Below, in pieces: positions 56,124 through 64,000 of a DNA stretch of 64,000 nucleotides. Under the pieces are notes generated by a model. That model saw nothing but the letters and a program-made list of their open reading frames with translations. It did no database searches and was not told the DNA's origin. Position 1 is the first letter of the stretch, and every line of letters starts with the position of its first letter. The stretch lies in NCBI GenBank assembly GCA_047967505.1, contig CM106538.1; one strand, 5' to 3'. The position numbers and the translations under genes are program-made. This stretch comes from Dipteris shenzhenensis (Eukaryota > Polypodiophyta > Polypodiopsida > Gleicheniales).

Positions 56124-56640
56124 CACTACAAGGCATAGGCCCTTTTTCGATAAAAATACCGATGCTTTTTACATTAAATTTTTTTTTTTAAATGGGCGCA
56201 AACATCGTTATTAAAGTCGTTAAAAGCGTCAAAAAAGAAGCGTCGCTATATAGCGACGCTGATAAATGTCGCTATATAGCGACACTGGTAAACGTCGCTA
56301 TTTAGCGACGATTAACAGAACTTAAAAAAAAGTATTAGTGGGGCTAAACAGGACCATAGCAAGCCCTCTTTTGCTAATTTTTTTTTTTAAATGGGCGCAA
56401 ACATCGTTATTAAAGTCGTTAAAAGCATCAAAAAAGAAGCGTCGCTATATAGCGACGCTGATAAACATCGCTATATAGTGACACTAGTAAACGTCGCTAT
56501 TTAGCGACGATTAATAGAACTTAAAAAAAAGTATTAGTGGGGCTAAACAGGGCCATAGCAAGCCCTATTTTGCCCCACTAATGCTTTTTTTTAAATATAA
56601 TTACAAAAAAAAGTTTTTTATTACAAAATCTCCCTTGCGA
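56124..56640. repeat. CACTA subterminal region: duplicated block with GTCGCTATATAGCGAC palindromes
   Basis: A block of about 190 bp occurs twice (from about 56,186 and 56,379, both starting TTTTTTTTTAAATGGGCGCA). Each copy has three palindromes in a row: GCGTCGCTATATAGCGACGC (perfect), TGTCGCTATATAGCGACA-like, and CGTCGCTATTTAGCGACG. The second copy has point changes in two of them. A flanking inverted pair (AGTATTAGTGGGGC and GCCCCACTAATGC) closes the block. In En/Spm such repeats bind the element's own regulator protein. Confidence 0.82.
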
Positions 56641-56824
56641 AAAGGGTGATACAAAATGACTCAAATGAAATGATCGAGCAACAAAAGCATATACATGTCA
56701 AACATATACAACATTGTTTGTTACAAAATTACCCTTTCAAAAAGGGTGATACAAAATCGCTCAAACGAGCGGACATACAAAATGACATACATGGTGAAGT
56801 ATATGCAAACTGTTACTACTACTA

Positions 56825-57486
56825 CTACTCATTCGAATCGTCCACGTCGTCCTTGTCCTTGTCCTCATCTTGTTGACCTTGGTCCTTGTGAGCTGTGCCT
56901 TCTCCCTATTCCTTGTCACGTGCGTCTGATCCTTGGCCCTGGTGATTGCTCGCCTCCGGTGATGGGACACTTGAGCTTGCACCTTAAGAGTGAACCATAT
57001 AAATTGAAAATTATATTGGAACTTAAAGAATAAAACAATTTAAAAAGTGAGATTACAAGTAGGAGTAGACTTATACCATCTGAATAGCCACCTCAACCCA
57101 ATCAACCGTTGCTCCCATTGCCTCTTGCTCAATAAACCACGGCTTTGTTCCTATGCAAAACGCACGTCACATCTCTGCATCTGTAGGAAGATGACCCATC
57201 ACAGCTTGCTGTGGATCCAATTTACGAGAGTTAGAGTTAGATAAAGTGCATGTAAGATAGTGCATGTAAGATGTAGTAAAACAAATAGAACGATACATTA
57301 AATGAGAAGAAGTAGACTTACCATGGTTGCCTCGAATGCCAGCCGTATGCCTGCACTAAAGTGCGAAGTACCTACATTGTCCAGCCATCTCTTCGCAGCC
57401 CTCTTCTGACCCTTGAACATATTGGGATGGTCCCTATTCTGCTTCTTGAAGAACTTCCAATCAGCTTTGTCTACCTAGCTAGGTTT
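56825..57486 (-). pseudogene. CACTA-encoded Transposase_24-like gene, 3' exons
   Basis: Minus-strand exons inferred from splice sites: 57,481-57,322 (VDKADWKFFKKQNRDHPNMF, KRAAKRWLDNVG; donor GTAAG), 57,208-57,077 (QAVMGHLPTDAEM, EQEAMGATVDWVEVAIQM; acceptor CACAG) and 56,982-56,825 (one frame is acidic: QQDEDKDKDDVDDSNE then TAG). The W-rich middle and acidic tail are as in plant Ptta/En-Spm-associated proteins. An amber codon lies between the copia-3 junction and VDKADW, a TGA in the second exon and a TAG in the third, so it is decayed. Confidence 0.5.
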
Positions 57487-57842
57487 TGTTGAGATATCGA
57501 GCTCCACTCAAGATATGCCAGGGTGACCGTTGGTGGATACTTATGTCACCGACTTGTTAGCTAGAGATGCGGTTGGTACACCGCCCATGAATAATAGCTG
57601 GATGACAGCTATCCTTATCTACACTAGTTCGTGGCTCAGTTAGTATGCCACCTTAGTTAGTTGAGTTTGGTTTGAGACCCACATATAGGGTTCTTCTATT
57701 TCTTTGTACTTGAGTTCTTTTGGCTTTCACAACTAAGAAGAGGAAAACTGTTTTCAGCCTCCACCTTTGTGTGTATTCCCCCATTTGTGATTGTGAGAAA
57801 GCCGCAAGTGAGACTCCTTCCCTCTCTCCCACTATCTTCACA
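57487..57842 (+). repeat. Copia-3 5' LTR (356 bp)
   Basis: TGTTGAGATATCGAG to CTTCACA. Nearly identical to 62,966-63,318; same family as 8,789-9,130, 13,921-14,273 and 18,848-19,218. Confidence 0.95.
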
Positions 57843-57854
57843 TGGTATCAGAGC
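57843..57854 (+). promoter_or_regulatory. Copia-3 primer-binding site (tRNA-iMet)
   Basis: TGGTATCAGAGC directly after the 5' LTR. It is the unmutated family sequence. Confidence 0.95.
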
Positions 57855-58386
57855 CTTGTTTGTGGTAAGGAGCTCAAGAAAGCAAGCCAAGTTCGTGGTG
57901 TCCTGGTAAGAGGACCAGTGTTGCTTTCCTATTTCGAGTTTGGGAGCAAATCTCTGCAGGTAGCACAGCCAGAAGTGCAGGAGTGCACTGTTTCAGATTG
58001 AGACGCCCTTCGCGGTGTGGCGAGAGTGCAGTATATGCTACGGGAGAGGGCAAAACCCTTAGTGACTTTATTTTTCTGATTTGAGGCCGTTTCGGGGCCC
58101 GTTTTGAAGGCGGAAGTTCTTCGCAGGCACTCAGAAAAAGGCCCTGTTTTTTGCTGTGCGACCACTGCGCGGCTAGTCGGTGGAAAGGTGCCGCAGAAAT
58201 TGCATCGTATGCCTGTGTGCAGAGATATTGGGAGTTGCAGATTCATGCCTATTGCCTGTTGATGCAAAATCGTCACTAGGAAGTGACTGTGTGGTGAAAT
58301 ACCACTCTCGTCGGTTTTGCAGATCTGCCCGTGTGAGGCAAAAGCTGTGTTTTTTGCAGTGACATAATATTTTGCAGTGTTCTGTA

Positions 58387-59400
58387 ATGGCATCTGATTC
58401 TCTTTCACAGATTGTCACTGAAAAGCTTGACAAGAACAACTTCCAGGCATGGAAGTTTAGAATGACGAATTTCTTGATGGGAAAAGGCTATTGGGAATTC
58501 ATTACAGGAAATGAAGAAGAACCTGTTCTTCCTAATGTTCCCAGTCAACAGGAAATGCAAGCATTCAAAGGATGGCATGAGAGAGCCAGGAAAGTTATGT
58601 ACTGGCTGTCTATCAGTATTTCGGACTCCATGATTGTGCATATTCAGGATGCAAATACGCCAAAGGAATCATGGGATACTTTGGCAAAAATGTATAGCAC
58701 AAATACGCAAGCCAGGAAAATGCAACTCAAACAAGAGTTGCACAATGTGCAGAGAGAAAATTTGAGCATAAATGACTACCACATGAAAGTGAAGAAAATT
58801 GCAGATGCACTTGCTTCCATTGGGTCGCCAGTGGATGATGATGATTTGGTTTCTGTGACCTTGAATGGTCTAGGAAAGGATTATGCACAGTTCCGGACAT
58901 CCATTGCCGTCCGTGAAAACTTTCCTGATTTTGAGGAGTTGATTGCTCTTCTAATTTCTAAAGAGCAGAGAAATGGGGGTGCATCTTCTTCAGCAGGAAC
59001 TTCAAAAGAAACTGTCTTCTACTCAAATGCTGGCAGAGGTAGAGGCAGAGGTAGAGGAGGCCGATCTGCAGGCCGTGGTGGAAATCAGAATATGCAGCAA
59101 AGGCAAGAAAACCAGTCCTATGCAGGAGGACGTGGGAACTCTAGAGGCAGGGGGAGCCAAAGAGGCCGTGGTGGATGGCAGAGAGGCCAAAATGCAAACA
59201 GCAATATTGAATGCTACTATTGTGGCAAAATGGGTCATATGGCTAAGGACTGCTATAAAAAGCAGAATGACATTATGAATGGAAAATTGCAGCAAGGCAA
59301 TTATGCATCCTCTAGTAGACAGGGTGATGACAGAAATGAGCATTTGTTTATGGTGCAGCATAGGACAAATTCTGTAACAAGTTCAGAAGAAAGCAATGAT
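58387..59400 (+). pseudogene. Copia-3 gag (open)
   Basis: The ATG at 58,387 (MASDSLSQIVTEKLDKNNF) starts a frame open to 59,452. It contains the gag core (SISDSMIVHIQDANTPKESW, LHNVQRENLSINDYHMKVKK), an Arg/Gly-rich GRGRGRGGRSAGRGGNQN tract and an intact CCHC knuckle CYYCGKMGHMAKDC (59,212-59,253). Gag itself is undamaged, so this copy could still supply particles. A leader of about 530 bp separates it from the primer site. Confidence 0.92.
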
Positions 59401-61017
59401 GTGTGGTATGTTGACTCGGGTTCGTCAAACCACATGACAGGTCACGCTGAATAGATGCAGGATGCAAGAAAAATGGAAAAACCAGGATTTGTGGAGACTG
59501 GTGATGATACTGCACATCCTATTGTGCAGATTGGCAAAATTCCTTTGTCTATGCAGGATGGGAAAAAGAAATACTTGTCTGATGTATTTCATGTCCCGAA
59601 CATCACCAAGAACCTGGTTTCTGTTGGTCAGATGGTTGAGCAGGGCTTGCAGGTCAGATTTAATCCTCATGGATGCTTTGTTGAGGATATGAAAAATAAT
59701 GGTCGCTTGATAGCAAAAGGAAAGAAGAAGGGCAAGATGTTTACATTGGATGCAGACATGCCTGAATTGAGTGCAGCAATGTTTGCACATGGGACCGGTG
59801 TAGTTGCAAATATTGATATCTGGCACAAACGCATTGGTCATGTTAATATACAGCGACTTAAATCAATGCAAGCCCAAAATATTGTTGCAGGATTGCCAAA
59901 ATTCAAGGTTGCAGAAATGCACAAGATTTGTGAAGCCTGTCAATTTGGGAAACAGACAAGGAAACCTTTTCCTAGGCATGTTCAAGAGAGTAAAAAGCCA
60001 TTGGAAGTAATCCACTCTGATGTGTGGACTACAAAAGCTGCATCTATTGGAGGCTGTCACTATTTTGTCACATTTATTGATGACTTCAGCAGAAAACTGT
60101 GGGTGTATTTTATGAAAAAGAAAAGTGAAGTGTTTGGGCACTTCAAAGCTTTCAAAGCTATGGTTGAAAAAGAAACAGGCCTGCAAATAAAATGCCTAAG
60201 GTCAGATGGAGGGGGAGAGTACCTCTCAAATGAGTTTGCAAGGTTCTTGTAGGAGCATGGTATAAAGCAGCAATATTCATGCAGTCATACCCCACAGCAA
60301 AATGGAATTGCAGAAAGAAAAAACAGGCATATTGGAGAGGTATCTCGGGCTATGCTAAATGAAAAAGATCTACCAGATTATTATTGGGCTGAAGCAGTTG
60401 CTACAGCAGTCTATATAATGAACAGGACTCCCACTGCAGCAATACATGGCATGACGCCAGAGGAGATGTATACTGGTAGGAAACCAGATATTTCTCATTT
60501 GAAGATTTTTGGTTGCATTGCTTATGTCCATGTGCCAGGGAGTTGAGGTCCAAGTTGGATCCAAAAGCTGAGAAGTGCATCTTTATTGGTTATTCTCTAT
60601 AGCAGAAAGGGTATAGATGCTATAACCCTTCTACACGTAAGTTCACAGTGAGCAGAGATGTTGTTTTTGATGAGATGAGCAGCTGGTATAAAGCAGTAAA
60701 TGTGATGATTGATGTAGATGCACAAAATGGTAATGCTGCACAGAATGCACAGCAGCAATCACAAAATATCAGTGGACCTGGAGTGTCCTCTACCAGTGGT
60801 TCACATACTTCCCCATGGACAGGCAGATTGAGATCAGGAGAATCCCCTCAAAGCAATGCAGATAGTGGTACGCAGGTATCACGAAAAGGAAAAGAGAAGG
60901 TAGATCAACCCATGTTTGATGTGAATGCAAGTCACTCTTATGTGGATGGTGAGTCCAGTGGCTTAGAACAGAGCATTGATGATGAGTTGGGTATTCCTTC
61001 TGTTGTTACACCTGGAA
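59401..61017 (+). pseudogene. Copia-3 protease and integrase
   Basis: The protease active site VWYVDSGSSNHMTGH is at 59,401-59,445. An amber stop at 59,452 (copia-2 has TGG) follows, then an open frame to 60,250 with DIWHKRIGHVNIQRL, CEACQFGKQ, HSDVWTTKAASIGG, LRSDGGGEYLSNEF. The catalytic-Glu part QQNGIAERKNRHIG continues after the amber at 60,250. A small deletion near 60,540 and TAG at 60,600 further break the frame. The Ser/Gly-rich linker is interrupted by the MITE. Confidence 0.9.
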
Positions 61018-61264
61018 CTCGGGGGGGTCACTATGTATAAACCCTCTATATCACGTGCGTTCAAGGCCTATATTTAAAGTCCCTTATATGTAAAAATTTT
61101 CATTAATAAAATGTACCCCTTTTCTATACAAATCTGTAAATTTTTTCCAAACCTATTTTAAATAGTCCCTTATGTATATTTATTTCTGTAAATTTTAGAA
61201 ATAAAAAAAATCCTTCTGTTGAACTCACGTGATAGGGTTACATATGATGAGTGACCCCCCCGAG
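61018..61264. mobile_element. MITE copy 3 inside copia-3
   Basis: 247 bp, TIRs CTCGGGGGGGTCACT, exact 8 bp duplication ACCTGGAA (61,010-61,017 and 61,265-61,272). Copia-2 has the uninterrupted site (ACACCTGGAGTAAGG near 12,253), which confirms a clean insertion. It must be younger than copia-3. Confidence 0.95.
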
Positions 61265-63005
61265 ACCTGGAATAAGGAAGACTAGGGATGTTTTGAGAGC
61301 ACCTGGAAGTGAGCCTATTTTGCGCAGGTCTACCAGGGTTAGGTATCATGTGGATAGGCTGAAATATGATGGATTTACAGCCATTCACTATGCCTATATG
61401 GTCAAAGTGATACACGAACCAGAACTCACTTCTTTTGAGCAAGCCATGGGAAATGAAAAATGGGAGAAAGCCATGGATGAAGAAATGGATGCCTTGGATG
61501 CTAATGCTACATGGGAATTGGTGCCTTTGCCTAAAGGCAAGAATGCAATTGGTTGTAAGTGGGTTTATAAGATCAAGCACAATGCAGATGGTTCTGTGAA
61601 TAGATACAAGGCAAGATTAGTTGTCAAGGGGTATGCACAGACATATGGCATTGATTATGAAGAAACTTTCAGCCCGGTTGCAAGGATGGCAACCGTAAGA
61701 GCAGCCATTGCTATGGCTGCATCAAAGGGATGGTCTTTACATCAGATGGATGTAAAGAATGCCTTCTTGCATGGTGATTTGCAAGAAGAGGTCTTTATGG
61801 AGCAGCCAGCAGGTTATGTTCATGCTACTCATCCTGAGTTTGTTTGCAGGTTGAAGAAAGCCTTGTATGGCTTGAAGCAAGCACCCAGAGCATGGTCTGA
61901 CAAGATAGGACAGTATCTTGTCACTATTGGCTTTCAGATTTCCAAGGAAGATTTCTCACTCTATGTGAGAAAAACAGAGAAAGGGATTATGCTGCTGGTC
62001 ATTTATGTTGATGATTTGATCATCACAGGTGATAGTGATGAAGATATCCTTCATGTGAAAATGCTATTGAGGCAGAAGTTTGAGATGAAGGATTTGGGAG
62101 AGCTGCGTTATTTCTTGGGCATTGAGGTGATTAGATCACCAAGTGGGATACAGCTCTTATAGAGGCAGTATGGATTGGACATGCTGTCCAAATATGGGAT
62201 GATAGGCTGTAAGCCTATTTCAGTTCCTTTGGAGCAGAATGTGAAGCTGAGCACAGATGCAGGTGAGCTTCTGGAAGACCCTACTATGTACAGACGCATA
62301 GTAGGAAGTTTGATTTACATGACTATTAGCAGGCTAGATTTGAGCTATGCTGTTGGGCTAGTAAGTCAGTTTATGCAGGCTCCAAGGAAACCACATTTGG
62401 ATCCGGCTAGATGCATACTCAGGTATGTGAAGTCCACATTGCAGTATGGACTATTTTATGAGGCTGGGGTTCAGATACAGTTGCATGGATACACTGATGC
62501 TGATTGGGCTGGTAGTATTTCTGATAGACGATCTACCAGTGGATATGTGTTCTCTTTTGGGAGTGCTGCAGTCACTTGGAGCAGCAAGAAACAGCCTACA
62601 GTTGCCTTGTCGAGCACAGAGGCTGAGTACAGGGGTGCAGCAATGGCTGCATGTGAGGTAGCTTGGTTGCATAAGCTACTCTATGATATGCATCAGTCTA
62701 TAGATGGGCCGGTTGTCATTTATTGTGACAACATGAGCAGTATACACTTGGCAAAGAACCTAGTCTTTCATGCTAGAACAAAGCACATTGAGGTGCATTA
62801 TCACTATGTGCGGGAGAAGGTTTTACTAGGTCTTATTGATCTAGTTTATGTCAGCACAGAGGATCAGGTAGCTGACATATTCATGAAAGCATTGGGCACA
62901 GAGAAGCTGCGCAAGTTCAGAGACCTGCTTGGTGTGCAGGATTTGGGATTGAGCTCGAGGGGGAGTGTTGAGATATCGAGCTCCACTCGAGATATACCAG
63001 GGTGA
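61265..63005 (+). pseudogene. Copia-3 reverse transcriptase and RNase H
   Basis: A 303-residue frame to 62,162 holds a complete [67 protein letters not shown] (YVDD 62,004-62,015) and GELRYFLGIEVIRSPSG. After an amber at 62,160 shared with copia-2, a 276-residue frame gives RNase H: YTDADWAGSISDRRSTSGYV, SSKKQPTVALSSTEAEYRGA, YCDNMSSIHLAKN, the HIEVHYHYVREKV block and DQVADIFMKALGTEKL. The frame closes at 63,003 within the 3' LTR. Confidence 0.93.
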
Positions 63006-63318
63006 CCATTGGGTACTTATGTCACCGACTTGTTAGCTGGAGATGCGGTTGGTACACTGCCCATGAATAATAGCTGGATGACAGCTATCCTTATCTACAC
63101 TAGTTCGTGGCTCAGTTAGTATGCCACCTTAGTTAGTTGAGTTTGGTTTGAGAACCACATATAGGGTTCTTCTATTTCTTTGTACTTGAGTTCTTTTGGC
63201 TTTCACAACTAAGAAGAGGAAAACTGTTTTCAGCCTCCACCTTTGTGTGTATTCCCCCATTTGTGATTGTGAGAAAGCCGCAAGTGAGACTCCTTCCCTC
63301 TCTCCGACTATCTTCACA
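62966..63318 (+). repeat. Copia-3 3' LTR (353 bp) with polypurine tract
   Basis: Preceded by CTCGAGGGGGAG (polypurine tract). Ends CTTCACA, followed by GGTTT as at the left side. Confidence 0.95.
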
Positions 63319-63323
63319 GGTTT

Positions 63324-63992
63324 AGCCATCCCCTTTGTGATGGAAGTACGCAAGGTTGATCTACGATGCTTCAAGACCAAACCCATGTGCTCTCGCATAT
63401 AATCCTCATTAAACTCCCAATTTGGCGGGTTAGGGTATTTTTGTTTTAATTCATCGATGACCGCCTGCTTCTTTTGGTCATCTTGATACCACCAATCGAT
63501 AGCAATGCCGCTCTTGAAGTGATGGCTCATCAACCTCCTCATGGTGGCCATCACTGCTTTGCTCTTTCTATCTTCTATTATCTCTCCGACAACCGTGATT
63601 TATTAGGAGAGGTCCTCGTCTGGGTAAGAAGGGCTTATGGTAGCGACAGAGTCAGAGCGAGTGAAAGCTGTGCGAGCGCTTCCAGAGTGAGGAGTAGCAG
63701 TGGGAGTAGGAGAGGGCAAGGGACCTGACTGATATTGTGTCTTTAGACCAAGTGGAGACCTGTAGGGATGTGAGTGTGCTAACTCGTCTACATCTCCTGA
63801 GTCAGCACAACATAAGCGGCCCCTCCCACTCTTCCTTTCCTTATGAGAGGCACGCGCAGGTGATGACCCCTTAGTCGAAGGGGCACGAGAGGACGGATGG
63901 ACAGTAGGTCCTCCCGTCGGTGTAGGGGAGGGAATTGCTGAGGTCCTTTGAGATAGCAGAGAGAAGAATCTCGCTGCCTCCTCATCGGTCAT
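63324..63992 (-). pseudogene. CACTA-encoded Transposase_24-like gene, 5' part
   Basis: The minus strand from 63,992 gives MTDEEAARFFSLLSQRTSAI, a Pro/Ser-rich stretch, then two adjacent TAA codons near 63,603, then VVGEIIEDRKSKAVMATMRR, IDWWYQDDQKKQAVIDELKQ, WEFNEDYMREHMGLVLKHRR and TLRTSITKGMAKP, which joins KPS and VDKADW at 57,486 across copia-3. The layout of a charged helical domain with W residues recalls plant Transposase_24 proteins, but I am not certain. Translation may start upstream of the window edge. Confidence 0.5.
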
Positions 63993-64000
63993 CTGTGCTA

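Larger units (their letters stand above)
57487..63318 (+). mobile_element. Copia-3: youngest copia copy, nested in the CACTA gene, with a MITE inside
   Basis: LTRs at 57,487-57,842 and 62,966-63,318, exact 5 bp target duplication GGTTT (57,482-57,486 and 63,319-63,323), perfect primer-binding site and polypurine tract. Gene order gag, PR, INT, RT, RNase H on the plus strand. By eye the LTRs differ at about eight bases and one 3 bp indel. Coding damage is limited to amber stops at 59,452, 60,250, 60,600 and 62,160, a small deletion near 60,540 and the MITE at 61,018. Confidence 0.95.
56124..64000. mobile_element. CACTA (En/Spm-like) transposon, left end; right end off window
   Basis: The left terminus reads CACTACAAGG at 56,124 next to satellite 3; the adjacent AAG (56,121-56,123) would be the 3 bp target duplication. 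Subterminal palindromic repeats follow (56,240-56,515). A minus-strand spliced gene of Ptta/En-Spm character occupies 56,825-57,486 and continues at 63,324-63,992, split by copia-3. The other terminus and TNP2 transposase are not in the window. Confidence 0.75.

Overview
The window reads as nuclear heterochromatin from a land plant. The evidence is Ty1/copia primer sites complementary to initiator tRNA-Met (TGGTATCAGAGC), a Tat-like Ty3 element with two RNase H domains, a plant-type L1 LINE with a DUF4283/CCHC ORF1, CACTA (En/Spm) transposons, and a satellite with ~182 bp monomers. Nothing fixes the species or clade. I recognise no intact housekeeping gene: almost every long reading frame is a piece of a transposable element or a decayed gene.

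Layout. (1) 1-17,477: a minus-strand Ty3/gypsy element whose 3' end lies off the window. It is split by two nested copia elements with recognisable target duplications: copia-1 (2,531-7,946, minus) in the protease gene and copia-2 (8,789-14,273, plus) in gag. (2) 17,486-19,362: a second, deleted copy of the same gypsy family and a truncated copia LTR plus leader. (3) 19,570-21,491, minus: a decayed gene with a DUF7869-like domain, and upstream of it a protein with four LSGVDEF repeats. (4) 21,640-29,793: a satellite array organised as a ~545 bp trimeric higher-order repeat. (5) 30,190-36,640: GA-rich minisatellite, three tandem intron-bearing Ulp1/C48-protease-like units, and an unknown small gene. 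(6) 36,600-45,322: a copia-4 fragment split by a GC-rich 7.3 kb LINE with a 16 bp target duplication. (7) 45,600-56,123: two further diverged ~180 bp satellite arrays, a CACTA TNP2 relic, and a gypsy fragment nested in satellite. (8) 56,124-64,000: the left end of a CACTA element with palindromic subterminal repeats and a spliced transposase-associated gene, split by copia-3 (57,487-63,318), which itself carries a MITE.

How the parts relate. The region is a stack of insertions into satellite and older elements. Three copies of one ~247 bp MITE, each with an exact 8 bp target duplication, entered the satellite, the Ulp1-like cluster and copia-3. Copia-2, copia-3 and the truncated LTR at 18,848 are one family.

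The most interesting signal is in the satellites. The three arrays differ in most of their sequence but share an imperfect palindrome of about 70 bp in each monomer (GATGGGCATGATACTTTGCA paired with TGCAAAGTATCATACCCATC). This suggests one ancient satellite superfamily in which the dyad is the retained element, possibly centromeric or pericentromeric.
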